In this document: positions 1 through 10,181 of the stretch, in pieces
Layout of the letters: each line of letters begins with the position of its first letter
Position numbering within the stretch: the first letter of the stretch is position 1
NCBI GenBank assembly: GCA_036381515.1
Contig: DASVCR010000074.1
Span: 1-64,000 of the forward strand
Direction of reading: 5' to 3'
Length of the DNA: 64,000 bases
Origin: ZC4RG20 sp036381515
GTDB lineage: Bacteria > Pseudomonadota > Gammaproteobacteria > Steroidobacterales > Rariloculaceae
The notes under the pieces: model-generated
What the model was told of the DNA's origin: nothing
Databases searched by the model: none
What the model saw: only the letters and a program-made list of their open reading frames with translations
Position numbers and translations under genes: made by a program

Positions 1-2
1 AG

Positions 3-119
3 CAGCTCCTGCGTCTGTTGCAGCTCAACCTCTTTGTAAGACGAAATCTCTTCGAGCTCCTCAGCCCACGGCCACCGCTACCTCCCCACCCGCAGCCACC
101 CCAGCTGGCGCTGCTCTAA
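3..119 (+). CDS. C-terminal fragment of a probable DDE transposase (cut by left edge)
   Basis: Reading frame 3 is open from the window edge to a TAA at 117-119 and encodes 38 residues. It has a leucine-rich stretch containing LLQLNLFVRR followed by a proline-rich tail ending QLALL. I recall this type of ending (LQLNLF plus a charged pair, then a short Pro-rich tail) from C-termini of IS4-like DDE transposases, but the catalytic part is outside the window. A REP palindrome lies 18 bases after the stop. The call rests on a short match and on the mobile-element context; it could also be a chance open frame. Confidence 0.4.
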   Translation, partial: QLLRLLQLNLFVRRNLFELLSPRPPLPPHPQPPQLALL

Positions 120-136
120 ACTTGTGGGACAGCAGT

Positions 137-178
137 GGGTCAGAGCCCTTTTTTCCGTCGGAAAAAGGGCTCTGACCC
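137..178. repeat. REP-like palindrome, GTCAGAGCCC subfamily
   Basis: Near-perfect inverted repeat: GGGTCAGAGCCC plus a T-run and CC, a 3-base loop, then GGAAAAA plus GGGCTCTGACCC. The left arm has one extra T. It could fold into a hairpin of about 19 base pairs. Related arms recur at 18462, 23860 and 24337, and a sister family with core GTCAGACACC occurs at 24648, 43122 and 51850. Confidence 0.9.
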
Positions 179-440
179 CAATTCACTGCACGGCAGGACG
201 TCGTCGCCGACGCCGTTGCGGAACTGGTCGTGCTCCGTCGCCCGCGCCGGCGTCGGCAATCCGCCCGCCGCGGTCTCGCGCCCGCTCTGCGGCACGTGCG
301 CGCTCCGAGGACTCCTCGGCCGCGAGGCTTTGGCGGCTGCCGAAGCGCGGCCGGTATCCGGGCTGCGTCGGTGCGCGATCATCCCGGTGGCACGTCTATT
401 GCTCGATCCGGTGCGATGTCGCGTTGCAGGAGCGAGGCCG

Positions 441-797
441 ATGGCGTTGCAAGACGAGCTGCTCGCGCTCGAAGAAGGTTTTTGGACGGGAAACGCCGAC
501 TACTACCGAGACCACGTCGATGATCGGTGCCTGACCGCGTTCGTCGAGATGGCCGGGATCTTCGGCAAGGACGAGATCGCGCGGACCGTCGGCGACGGCG
601 TCCGCTGGCAGGACGTGCAGCTCTCACCGAAAGGGCTCGTCGTGCCGACCGACGACTTTGCGCTCGTGACGTACGAGGCGAGCGCGACGCGCGGGAACGG
701 CGTGCCGTATCGCGCGCTCGTCAGCAGCGGCTACGTGCGGCGCGCGGGCACATGGAAGCTCGCGTTCCATCAGCACACGCCGCTGCGCTCGGGTTGA
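441..797 (+). CDS. NTF2-like (DUF4440/SnoaL-type) small protein
   Basis: Encodes 118 residues with the length and pattern of the NTF2-like fold: an N-terminal helix with LLALEEGFWTGNADYYRDHV, a middle part containing DDFALVTYEA, and a last strand with GTWKLAFHQHTPL. Such proteins are small cytoplasmic ligand-binding or enzyme-like domains. I chose the ATG at 441, which has GGAG nine bases upstream. The frame is open further up to 135, but that part reads through the REP palindrome and is unlikely to be translated. No operon partner is visible. Family assignment is fairly good; substrate unknown. Confidence 0.75.
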   Translation: MALQDELLALEEGFWTGNADYYRDHVDDRCLTAFVEMAGIFGKDEIARTVGDGVRWQDVQLSPKGLVVPTDDFALVTYEASATRGNGVPYRALVSSGYVRRAGTWKLAFHQHTPLRSG

Positions 798-827
798 GCC
801 CTTCGAGCCGCGTGCGCGCCGCGGACG

Positions 828-1277
828 TCAGCGCTGGAGCAGCCTTTCGCGGAGCGTCCGGCGCTGCTCGGGCGGCAGCTCGGCAAAGCGCCGCCGCAGC
901 TCCGCGCGCTGCTCCGGAGACAACCCGCTGAAGCGACGGTAGACGTCGAGCACGCGCGCCCGCTGCTCGGGCGGCAGCCTGTCGAAGGCCTCGAATCGCT
1001 CCCGCAGCACGGCCCGCTCGCCGTCGTCGAGCGCGCCCCAGCGCTGAAGGCGCTGCCGCAGCGCGGCCCGCTCCCGCGGCGTCATCTCGAGCCAGCGCTC
1101 GGCGAGCGCCGCGAGCTGTTCCTGCCGGTCGGCCGGCAGCTGCTCCCAGCGTTCCTGCACGGACGCGAGCACGCGCCGCTGGGCCTGGCTCAGCTCGGCC
1201 CAGTCGACGCCGTCCGCGTGCGCGGCGCCTGCGACGAGGACCAGCACGAGGAGGCCGAGCCTTCGCAACGTCGTCAT
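828..1277 (-). CDS. DUF3106 family secreted protein
   Basis: Encodes 149 residues starting with a signal peptide (MTTLRRLGLLVLVLVAGAA, cleaved near AHA-D). The mature part is a string of short Gln/Arg-rich helical repeats in which LPPEQR, LSPEQR or MTPRER recurs (for example RLPPEQRARV, GLSPEQRAEL, ELPPEQRRTL). This is the signature of DUF3106, a periplasmic family of unknown role. It is the third gene of a sigma factor / anti-sigma-like / DUF3106 operon. A GTG at 1283 overlaps the previous stop and is an alternative start; the ATG at 1277 gives the cleaner signal peptide. Confidence 0.85.
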   Translation of the reverse strand: MTTLRRLGLLVLVLVAGAAHADGVDWAELSQAQRRVLASVQERWEQLPADRQEQLAALAERWLEMTPRERAALRQRLQRWGALDDGERAVLRERFEAFDRLPPEQRARVLDVYRRFSGLSPEQRAELRRRFAELPPEQRRTLRERLLQR

Positions 1278-1279
1278 CG

Positions 1280-1771
1280 TCACGGTCCCTCTCGATCCAT
1301 CGCGAGCTCCGGCTGCTGCTCGAGCCACGCGTAGAACTCGAGATCCTCCTCGAGCACGTCGAGCACGTCCGGCACGCCGCCGGCGAGGAGCTCGAGATCC
1401 GCCGGCGACGCGAGCGCGTCGGGCGGCGCGATCGGCTCGAGCGGAGCGCCGTCCGCAGGCGTCACGTCGAGATCCTGCGCGACGCGCGCATCCGTGCCGG
1501 CAGGCGCATCCGGGCCGGGGCGAAGCACGGCCGCGAGCGCGACGACGAGCGCGGCCGCTGCGCCCGCGGCGACCCAGGCCGGGGCCGGCGCGAGCCGAGG
1601 CAGGCGCAGGTCGACGCCTCGCCCGGCCGCCGCGGCGACGGCGCGCCGCCGCGCGGACGCGAGCCTCGCGCACGTGTCCGCGTCGACCGCGTCCACGCCG
1701 TCCGCGAAGGCCCGCCGCGCGAAGCGCTCGAGCGCGGCATCCCGCGCGGAGTCCGAGTGTATTTCGCTCAT
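1280..1771 (-). CDS. DUF3619-like membrane protein, putative anti-sigma factor
   Basis: Encodes 163 residues. An N-terminal cytoplasmic part of about 65 residues (starting MSEIHSDSARDAALERFARR) is followed by one membrane segment (AWVAAGAAAALVVALAAVL) and an acidic periplasmic tail with DVLDVLEEDLEFYAWLEQQ. This gene order (ECF sigma factor, DUF3619, DUF3106) is conserved in many beta- and gammaproteobacteria, and the single-span layout fits an anti-sigma factor. The ATG directly follows the sigma-factor stop with no gap, so translation is probably coupled. Anti-sigma activity is inferred, not shown. Confidence 0.7.
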   Translation of the reverse strand: MSEIHSDSARDAALERFARRAFADGVDAVDADTCARLASARRRAVAAAAGRGVDLRLPRLAPAPAWVAAGAAAALVVALAAVLRPGPDAPAGTDARVAQDLDVTPADGAPLEPIAPPDALASPADLELLAGGVPDVLDVLEEDLEFYAWLEQQPELAMDREGP

Positions 1772-2296
1772 CTAACCCTCACCCCCGATATGCGCGCCGA
1801 GCAGCGCCCGCAGCCGGTGCACGGCGCGCGAATAATGCGTCTTCACGCTGCCCTCCGTGCAGCGCATTGCCGCCGCCGTCTCGGCGACGTCGAGCCCCTC
1901 GAGGCAGCGCAGCACGAACGCCTCGCGCTGCCGCGCCGGCAGGGCCGCGAGCGCCTGCTCGAGGGCCGCCATCGCGCTCGTCGCGGACGTCTGCTCGAGC
2001 GGGTCGGCGTGTGCGGGCCCGGGCGCCTCGTCGATCGGCTCGCGGCCGTCGTCCGCGTCCGTGAAGAGCCCGAGGACGGCTGTGCGGAAACGGCGCCGGC
2101 GCTGCAGGTCGCGCACGCGGTTCTGCAGGATCCGGTAGAACAGCGGCCGCCATTCGTCGCTCGGCCGCCGGCCGTAGCGGCGCACGAGCCGCAGCATCGC
2201 GTCCTGCACGGCGTCGAGCGCGTCGTCGCGGTTCCGCAGCCCGAGCATCGCAATGCGGTACGCACGTGCTTCGATCTCGCGCAGGAATCGGTCCAT
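1772..2296 (-). CDS. ECF-type RNA polymerase sigma factor
   Basis: Encodes 174 residues. Region 2 is seen in RNRDDALDAVQDAMLRLVRR and RPLFYRILQNRVRD; region 4 with its helix-turn-helix is in LPARQREAFVLRCLEGLDV and CTEGSVKTHYSRAVHRLR. The start at 2296 (MDRFLREIEARAYRIA) matches where relatives begin. The frame is open upstream to 2560, but that extension crosses a REP remnant at 2382-2399 and looks untranslated. It heads the sigma/anti-sigma/DUF3106 operon and probably directs polymerase to envelope-stress genes; the regulon is unknown. Confidence 0.85.
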   Translation of the reverse strand: MDRFLREIEARAYRIAMLGLRNRDDALDAVQDAMLRLVRRYGRRPSDEWRPLFYRILQNRVRDLQRRRRFRTAVLGLFTDADDGREPIDEAPGPAHADPLEQTSATSAMAALEQALAALPARQREAFVLRCLEGLDVAETAAAMRCTEGSVKTHYSRAVHRLRALLGAHIGGEG

Positions 2297-2381
2297 GTCC
2301 TGCGCGCACGACCGCGACGGCGCGTCGATCTGCGCGGACGCATCGTCGGCGGCCTCTGCACCGCCGACGGAAGGCGACAAC

Positions 2382-2399
2382 GTGTCTGACACCGATTTC
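2382..2399. repeat. Single degenerate REP arm
   Basis: GTGTCTGACACCGATTTC matches one arm of the GTCAGACACC subfamily (compare GTGTCTGACACGATTTTC near 24683) with an inserted base. It lies in the leader region of the sigma factor gene. Confidence 0.7.
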
Positions 2400-2548
2400 C
2401 GATCCGGACCTCCGGGCTCGTCGAAGGATAACGGCCGGCGCGCGATTCGGTTGACAGGCCTCGTCACAGAGCCGCACGTCAACCGGTCCGGCCGCCCGGC
2501 GTTGTAGCCTGATGAAGCCCGGGGCGGACCCGGACCGGACGGAACGTC

Positions 2549-4006
2549 ATGGAAGCGCACATCGCTGCGGCCATTGCCGCCAATCGCTTCGGCCTCGGCG
2601 CGAGGCCCGGGGAGCTCGAGCGGATCGAGCCGGATCCGCGCGGGTGGCTGCTCGACCAGCTCGAGGGTCCGCCGCCCGTCGTCGCGGACGACACGTTGCC
2701 GTCCACGGCCGAGATCCTCGGAGACGCGATCGAGGCCCGCGGCGGCGTTCGGCAGGCGGACGGCGGGCGGCCGTCCGCTGCCTCGGCGCGACGCGCGTCA
2801 GCGGCGCGTGACGGCGCCGCCGCGCGGCGGCTCGCGGACATCCTGCGCGACCACCGGTCGATCTACGCCGCCGAGGTCGATGCGCGCACGAGAAACGCCG
2901 TCGAGACGGAGCGCCCGTTCGTCGAGCGGCTGACGCACTTCTGGACGAACCACTTCGCGGTCTCCGTCGACAAGGCCACGGTCCTTGGCATCGCCGGTGC
3001 GTTCGAGCGCGAGGCGATTCGTCCGCACGTGCTCGGCCGCTTCGTCGACCTGCTGCTTGCCGCCGAGCGGCATCCGGCGATGCTGATCTACCTCGACAAC
3101 GTGGTGTCGATCGGGCCCGGCTCGCCCGCTGCGCGGCTCGTGTCGGCACGCCGCGGGCGCGAGCTCGGCCTGAACGAGAACCTCGCGCGCGAGATCCTCG
3201 AGCTGCACACGCTCGGCGTCGACGGCCCGTACACGCAGGAGGATGTCACGCGGTTCGCCGAGGTCCTGACCGGCTGGTCGATCGGCGGCGCGAACCGGTT
3301 GCCGGCGCGGCTCGCGCAGCGTCTCGGCGCGAGCGAAGGACAGCCCGGAGAGTTCCTGTTCAGGGCCGCGCTGCACGAGCCGGGCGCGAAGCGCGTGGTC
3401 GGCAAGCGCTATCCGGATGACGGCGAGGGGCAGGGCGAGGCGGTGCTGCGCGATCTCGCGGCGCATCCGTCGACCGCGCGATTCGTTGCGACGAAGCTCG
3501 CGCGGCACTTCATCGCGGACGATCCGCCCGACGCCGCGGTCGAGCGCATCGCGCGGACGTTCCTCGAGACCGACGGCGACCTGCCGAGCGTGTACCGCGC
3601 GTTGATCGACGCGCCGGAAGCGTGGCAGGCGCCGCTCGCGAAGTACAAGACGCCGAGCGACTACGTGCTCTCCGCGTTCCGCGGGCTCGACGTGCCGGCG
3701 AGCGGCGGCCGTCTCGAAGCGGCGTCGTTCGAGCTGCTCGGCCAAAGGACGTATGCGCCGGGCTCGCCGGCCGGCTGGCCCGACCGGAGCGGCGACTGGG
3801 ACGGTGCATCGGCGCTCTTGAAGCGGATCGAATGGGCGGACGCGCTTGCCGCGCGCATCGGCTCGCGCCGGCGCGCGACCGCGCTCGCGCCGAGCTTGCT
3901 CGGCGGCACGCTGACCGCACAAACCCGCACCGCGATCGAGCGGGCGGCGACCGCAGAGCAGGCGCTGACGTTGCTGCTCGTCGCGCCGGAGTTCATGCGG
4001 CGGTGA
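2549..4006 (+). CDS. DUF1800 family protein
   Basis: Encodes 485 residues. Family marks are NRFGLGARPGELERI near the N-terminus, LTHFWTNHFAVSVDK around residue 130, LNENLAREILELHTLGVDG near 210, YTQEDVTRFAEVLTGW near 230, and a C-terminal half with YKTPSDYVLSAFRGL. DUF1800 proteins occur beside Tat-exported DUF1501 proteins, as here (38-base gap), and are thought to act together in the envelope; the reaction is unknown. There is no clear signal peptide, which is usual for short members. The ATG at 2549 fits family N-termini. Residues about 65-95 are a low-complexity Arg/Ala stretch absent from many relatives. Confidence 0.9.
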   Translation: MEAHIAAAIAANRFGLGARPGELERIEPDPRGWLLDQLEGPPPVVADDTLPSTAEILGDAIEARGGVRQADGGRPSAASARRASAARDGAAARRLADILRDHRSIYAAEVDARTRNAVETERPFVERLTHFWTNHFAVSVDKATVLGIAGAFEREAIRPHVLGRFVDLLLAAERHPAMLIYLDNVVSIGPGSPAARLVSARRGRELGLNENLAREILELHTLGVDGPYTQEDVTRFAEVLTGWSIGGANRLPARLAQRLGASEGQPGEFLFRAALHEPGAKRVVGKRYPDDGEGQGEAVLRDLAAHPSTARFVATKLARHFIADDPPDAAVERIARTFLETDGDLPSVYRALIDAPEAWQAPLAKYKTPSDYVLSAFRGLDVPASGGRLEAASFELLGQRTYAPGSPAGWPDRSGDWDGASALLKRIEWADALAARIGSRRRATALAPSLLGGTLTAQTRTAIERAATAEQALTLLLVAPEFMRR

Positions 4007-4043
4007 GCCGCATTCGACGAGATTCACGGACAGGAGATTCGAG

Positions 4044-5261
4044 ATGCCGACGACGAGCCGACGTGAGGTCCTGAAGGGCGCGCTCGCCGCGGGCGGGGCG
4101 CTGCTCGCGCCGAGATTGACGCTCGCCGCGTCCCCGTCCGACGCGCGCTTCGTGCTGATCCTGCTCCGCGGCGGGCTCGACGGGCTTTCGGCCGTGCCGC
4201 CGTACGCCGACCCGGACTACGCGCGCCTGCGCCGCGAGCTCGCGCTCCCGGCGCCGGGCACGGACGGCGGCGCGCTCGACCTCGACGGCTTCTTCGGCCT
4301 GCATCCGAGCCTTACGTTCCTGCACGAAGCGTTCGCCGACGGCGAGCTCGCCGTGCTGCACGCCGTCGCGACGCCGTACCGGGACCGCTCCCATTTCGAC
4401 GCGCAGAACGTTCTCGAGAGCGGTTTCACGACGCCGCATGCGGGCGACAGCGGGTGGCTCAATCGCGCGCTCGGAGCTTTGCCGGCCGCGCGCGCGGCGG
4501 CGCCCGCGGCCGAGCGCGCCGTCGCGCTCGGGCAGAACGTGCCGCTCGTGCTTCGCGGCCCCGCGCAGGTCACGTCGTGGTCGCCTTCGCGCCTGCCCGC
4601 GCCGGACGACGACACGCTGCGCCGCATCGCCGATCTCTACGCGGAGGATCCGCTGCTGTCGCGCCGTCTCGACGACGCGCTCGCGGCGCGGGCGCAGGCC
4701 TCCGCATCGATGGACGACAGGGCGGCGGGCGGGCGACGCGGCGATGCGCGGCTCGGCGAGACCGTTGCCGCGGCGGCCGGCTTCCTCGGCGACGACGGCC
4801 ACGCGTCCGTCGCCGTCCTCGACACGACCGGCTGGGACACGCATGCGAACGAAGGGGCCGCGCAGGGGCAGCTCGCGCTGCGCCTCGCGTCCCTCGACGC
4901 GGCGCTGCGCGAGCTGAAGCGCGGGCTCGGTCCGAGCTGGCGGCGCACCGTCGTGCTCGTCGCGACGGAGTTCGGGCGCACGGCCGAGGCGAACGGCAGC
5001 CGCGGCACGGACCACGGCACGGGCGCCGCCGCGTTCCTGCTCGGCGGCGCCGTGCAGGGCGGCAGGGTCGTTGCGGACTGGCCGGGCCTCGCCGCACGTG
5101 CGCTGCACGAAGGACGTGACCTCGCGCCGACGCTCGACCTGCGCTCGGTGCTGAAGGGCGTGCTGGCCGAGCATCTCGGCGTTCCGGAGCACGCGCTCGA
5201 CGCCGACGTCTTTCCGGACAGCCGCGCGGCGCCGCTGCTCACGGGGCTCGTGCGGGCGTAG
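4044..5261 (+). CDS. Tat-exported DUF1501 family protein
   Basis: Encodes 405 residues. A twin-arginine signal (SRREVLKGALAAGGALLAP) opens the protein. The mature domain is alkaline-phosphatase/sulfatase-like: FVLILLRGGLDGLSAVPPY, then GFFGLHPSLTFLHE, SVAVLDTTGWDTHANEG around residue 260, and VLVATEFGRTAEANGSRGTD with DHG near 320. These are the usual DUF1501 motifs. It follows the DUF1800 gene by 38 bases and has a GGAGATTCGAG ribosome site. The two are almost always paired and likely form one exported system of unknown substrate. Confidence 0.92.
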   Translation: MPTTSRREVLKGALAAGGALLAPRLTLAASPSDARFVLILLRGGLDGLSAVPPYADPDYARLRRELALPAPGTDGGALDLDGFFGLHPSLTFLHEAFADGELAVLHAVATPYRDRSHFDAQNVLESGFTTPHAGDSGWLNRALGALPAARAAAPAAERAVALGQNVPLVLRGPAQVTSWSPSRLPAPDDDTLRRIADLYAEDPLLSRRLDDALAARAQASASMDDRAAGGRRGDARLGETVAAAAGFLGDDGHASVAVLDTTGWDTHANEGAAQGQLALRLASLDAALRELKRGLGPSWRRTVVLVATEFGRTAEANGSRGTDHGTGAAAFLLGGAVQGGRVVADWPGLAARALHEGRDLAPTLDLRSVLKGVLAEHLGVPEHALDADVFPDSRAAPLLTGLVRA

Positions 5262-5295
5262 CTCGCGCGCCGCGCCGGTGCGCCAGGGCTTTTGC

Positions 5296-5341
5296 GAGCG
5301 TAGTGCGCGCCGCGACGATGTCGGCGCGTATCGGCACGCTC
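5296..5341. terminator. Two-tier hairpin between convergent genes
   Basis: An outer stem GAGCGT/ACGCTC encloses an inner stem CGCGCCG/CGGCGCG. It lies between two converging genes and may end transcription from both sides. There is no T-run, so the call is tentative. Confidence 0.35.
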
Positions 5342-5353
5342 GACCGAGCGCGC

Positions 5354-7297
<1,944 letters not shown>

Positions 7298-7436
7298 GCC
7301 GGGGTCGCTCCTGATAGGAATCGTGTAGGTGAAGCGGGCCGAGCCGAAGATAGCACAAGGCCGAGCGGTTGCCACCACGGTCCGCGGGCGCATGTCGCCG
7401 ACCGGCGACATGCGTCGGACGCGCGGCGCGCGCTCT

Positions 7437-8630
7437 TCAGCGAGGCGCGACTAGTTGCGGGCTCGTATCCTCGCCGATGAACTCGGGCGCGAGCTCGTTG
7501 CAGGGATGCGCGACGTACGGCACGTCGGACGGCAGCACGATGTCGTAGCCGACGTACTCGTCCTCGAAATAGACCGGGTCCCGGGCGACATAGTCGCGGC
7601 GCAGCTCCATCGTCTCCGGGTTCAGCGAGAAGCGCTCGACGACGTGCAGCTCGCTGCTGTGCCGCACCGGCGGCGCGAGCACGCCGGGCGCGAAGCCGAT
7701 CGTGTCGACGACGAGCACGTCGCCTTCCCAGCGGCCGATCGAGTGCCCCGCATAGCTCGGCTCGACGTCCTCGGGATGCTCGTCCATGTTCATGTGGATC
7801 ACGCGCTCGAAGCTGTAGAGGCCGTAGTTGATGACGATGCGATCGCCCTTCTGCGTGATCCGATTCACCGCGCCGTCGAAGACCCAGTCGAACAGGATGC
7901 TCGTCGGCTCGCAGCGCAGCCTCGGGTTGTCCTCGGGCGACCACATCCGGAACGCGTCCGCCTCGGCCTGCCCGCGCGCGGTCAGCGTGACGGGGCGCGG
8001 TCCCCAGCCGGCCGGCGGCACGTCCTCGAGCGCGACCTCGCCCGACTCGACGGCCTCGATCATGCTTTTCGGCACGAGATTGCTGCGGCCGTCCGGCGCG
8101 ACCGCGATCACGTATTGCTCCTGCGCCCAGTCGCCCGAGATGTTCAACTCGCCTGACGCGAGGCGTAGCGGCCGATTCCCGCTCACGCTCGTCGTCCGAT
8201 GCTCGAGCTGATCGTTGCGATTGAGCTCGAGCGCGTCGCCGATCTTGATGTCTTCGAGATAGCACGCGCTCGGATCGTCGCGGTGAGCGAAGCCGAAGAC
8301 GGTCGCCTGCGCACCGATCTCGAACATCTCCTCGGTCCAGCCCGAGCGGCGAAGGAGCGTCGCTGCGCGCATCTCGCAGCGCATCGCTCGCGGCTCGCCG
8401 TTCGCGTCCACGGTGTCGAGGTACAGATACGAGTGCGGGTTCACGAAATCGATGCGGGTGATCGTGCCCGTGATTTCGACCGGCTGCGATCGGTCGAAGC
8501 GGCCGAGGCCGTGATGCGCGAGCGACACGGCCGGTATCGTGAGGGCGGCGGCGACGGATGCCGCGAGGACGCCCGCAAGCGGCGCTTTGCGCGCGGCGAC
8601 GACGCACCGCGTGAAGTCGAGTCGGTCCAC
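7437..8630 (-). CDS. DUF6152-like secreted protein
   Basis: Encodes 397 residues from a GTG at 8630 preceded by GGGGGAGA. A signal peptide (about residues 15-38) ends near SLA-HH. The mature N-terminus HHGLGRFDRSQPVEITGTI then VNPHSYLYLDTV is the mark of DUF6152, a family seen in many environmental proteobacteria and acidobacteria. The longer C-terminal half has RWEGDVLVVDTIGFAPG. A related motif (FWDGDVLITWTSN) occurs in the exported protein at 10675-12174, so the two share a distant domain. The biochemical role is unknown. A tandem 15-base repeat lies 21-50 bases upstream of the start. Confidence 0.75.
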   Translation of the reverse strand: MDRLDFTRCVVAARKAPLAGVLAASVAAALTIPAVSLAHHGLGRFDRSQPVEITGTITRIDFVNPHSYLYLDTVDANGEPRAMRCEMRAATLLRRSGWTEEMFEIGAQATVFGFAHRDDPSACYLEDIKIGDALELNRNDQLEHRTTSVSGNRPLRLASGELNISGDWAQEQYVIAVAPDGRSNLVPKSMIEAVESGEVALEDVPPAGWGPRPVTLTARGQAEADAFRMWSPEDNPRLRCEPTSILFDWVFDGAVNRITQKGDRIVINYGLYSFERVIHMNMDEHPEDVEPSYAGHSIGRWEGDVLVVDTIGFAPGVLAPPVRHSSELHVVERFSLNPETMELRRDYVARDPVYFEDEYVGYDIVLPSDVPYVAHPCNELAPEFIGEDTSPQLVAPR

Positions 8631-8650
8631 GCTGTCTCCCCCCTGTTGTC

Positions 8651-8680
8651 GTCGCGACGATCGTTGTCGCGACGATCGTC
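8651..8680. promoter_or_regulatory. Tandem 15-base GTCGCGACGATCGTY repeat upstream of the DUF6152-like gene
   Basis: Two head-to-tail copies (8651-8665 and 8666-8680) differ at one base, and each contains the palindrome TCGCGA. They sit 21-50 bases upstream of the GTG at 8630, where an operator would be expected. A regulatory role is inferred from position only. Confidence 0.4.
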
Positions 8681-8847
8681 GAAACGGTGCGACGCGACCG
8701 ATGTTCGCGCGCGCGGGCCGGTCTTGTCCAGCGCAGCGAAGGCACCTTGGTGTGCGCAACCGGGCCTCGCCGCCGAGCTTCTCGTGCGCGCCGGGATCGG
8801 CCGCGGCAGGCCCGGCCGATCCCGATGCGCGAGCCGCGCGAATCGGC

Positions 8848-9378
8848 TCAGCTCACGTCGTTGTAGGGTCGGATCTCGCTGACGGCCTGCTCGAGCCGGG
8901 ACGCGTCGCGGGACGTCGTCGCGGTCACCCAAGCGCCCGGCTGCAGCGCCTCGAGCTTCGCCGCCGAACCTTCGGGCACCCGAACGCGGAAGACGAGGTA
9001 GATGTCATCCATCTCCGTGCCGACGTACTCGGCCGGAAGCTGGAGCTTGCCCGCGGAGCCCGCCGAGTCGCCCCGGCTGACCGCTGCAATGCCGGCGCCC
9101 CACGTGAGACCCGTCCACGTGATCGTGATCCGATCGCCCTCCGACAGCTCGCGGAGTATCGAGCGGTCGGCACGCGCATCCATTCGCGCCTTCAGCGTCG
9201 CGGTCCGGGACGCCGCGTCGAACGAGACGAGCTCGGCCGACCACTCGTATTGGCCGCTCTCGTCCGCCGAGCTTTCCGCGAAAGCCGGTTGTGACTGGAC
9301 GAGCACGAGCATGGCGACGATCGACGCACCGAACAGCGTGTCCTTGATCTTTGCCAATCTGCTTGCGATGGCGCTCAC
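8848..9378 (-). CDS. Secreted protein of unknown function
   Basis: Encodes 176 residues from the GTG at 9378, which has a near-perfect ribosome site AAAGGAGGA nine bases away. An N-terminal hydrophobic signal (TLFGASIVAMLVLVQSQPAFA) is cleaved near AFA-ES. The mature part looks beta-rich (YEWSAELVSFDAASRTATLK, GDRITITWTGLTWGAG, DDIYLVFRVRVPEG), compatible with a small beta-barrel that sits in the periplasm. I do not recognise a named family. The frame is open upstream to 9621, but the ribosome site makes that extension unlikely. Confidence 0.7.
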   Translation of the reverse strand: MSAIASRLAKIKDTLFGASIVAMLVLVQSQPAFAESSADESGQYEWSAELVSFDAASRTATLKARMDARADRSILRELSEGDRITITWTGLTWGAGIAAVSRGDSAGSAGKLQLPAEYVGTEMDDIYLVFRVRVPEGSAAKLEALQPGAWVTATTSRDASRLEQAVSEIRPYNDVS

Positions 9379-9473
9379 GGTGTTCCTCCTTTTTCGTTGT
9401 TGGTGCATCGCGGCGCTGCAGACGGCGCACGCAACGCCGCTAGGCACCGACACTAGGGTCGGCGAGCGCGAAT

Positions 9474-9710
9474 TCAAGGATCGGCGATTTGTGAATCCAT
9501 ACAGTCCGGCGGGTCGCGGTCGAGGATCCGACGCGCGCGCTCGAGCTGATCCTCCGGCACGAGCAGCTGCACGCCTTCGATGCCGCCTTCCCAGACCGTG
9601 CCGAGGCCGACGACGACGCACGGCACGCCCTCGGCCTCGAGGGCGATACGGTCGAGGTCCGCCTCGACGCGGGTCGGGTAAGTCGTCATCGAAATCATTC
9701 GTGCGCTCAT
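9474..9710 (-). CDS. DUF2007 family protein
   Basis: Encodes 78 residues from an ATG with GGAGG eight bases upstream. The pattern TTYPTRVEADLDRIALEAEG, then VPCVVVGLGT and GVQLLVPEDQLERARRIL, is the DUF2007 (putative signal-transducing) fold: a helix, a strand with an exposed loop, and a terminal strand-helix. Such small proteins detect or bind unknown ligands; the role here is unknown. It lies 96 bases from the next minus-strand gene and is probably transcribed alone or with it. Confidence 0.75.
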   Translation of the reverse strand: MSARMISMTTYPTRVEADLDRIALEAEGVPCVVVGLGTVWEGGIEGVQLLVPEDQLERARRILDRDPPDCMDSQIADP

Positions 9711-9876
9711 GGCGCTCCTCCCGTGGTGAAAATCGCCAATCCTTAGCGACGCGTATCCGGTTCGGCGTAAGGCTCCGACATCTAAATCAATATCTTGAAA
9801 AGAAAAAATGCTTTGGCACGCGATTCGCAACGAGGCGCCGGTTCATCGTGATCTCGACCATTTTTCCGGAGGCGCC

Positions 9877-10170
9877 ATGAAGATCCTGACCGTGCTGCTC
9901 GTGCTGCTCCTGATCGTGATCGGTCTGCCGATCCTCGCGTCTGCGGCATGGGCGATCTTCGCGCTCGTGTTGCCCGTCGCCTTCCTGGTGATCTGGTTCC
10001 TGCCGATCCTGATCATTCTGTGCTCGGACAAGACGACGGGGGGCGAGAAGCTCGCGTGGATTCTCGCGATCGTCTTCCTCTCGTGGTTCGCGTGGATCTT
10101 CTACTTCCTGCTCGCACCGATTAAGCCCCGGTACGACTATCCGCGCTATACGCGTTCCTACTACGGTTGA
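9877..10170 (+). CDS. Small integral membrane protein
   Basis: Encodes 97 residues, mostly hydrophobic. Two long segments at about 3-50 (LLVLLLIVIGLPILASAAWA, then FALVLPVAFLVIWFLPILII) are followed by DKTTGGEKLAWILAIVFLSW and YFLLAPIKP. The last part, a polar turn followed by WILAIVFLSWFAWIFYFLL, recalls the PLDc_N membrane module of cardiolipin synthase-like proteins, but I am not sure. The start at 9877 has CCGGAGG upstream. It precedes the next small membrane gene by 11 bases, so the two likely form an operon. Confidence 0.7.
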   Translation: MKILTVLLVLLLIVIGLPILASAAWAIFALVLPVAFLVIWFLPILIILCSDKTTGGEKLAWILAIVFLSWFAWIFYFLLAPIKPRYDYPRYTRSYYG

Positions 10171-10181
10171 GGCCCCCCGAC

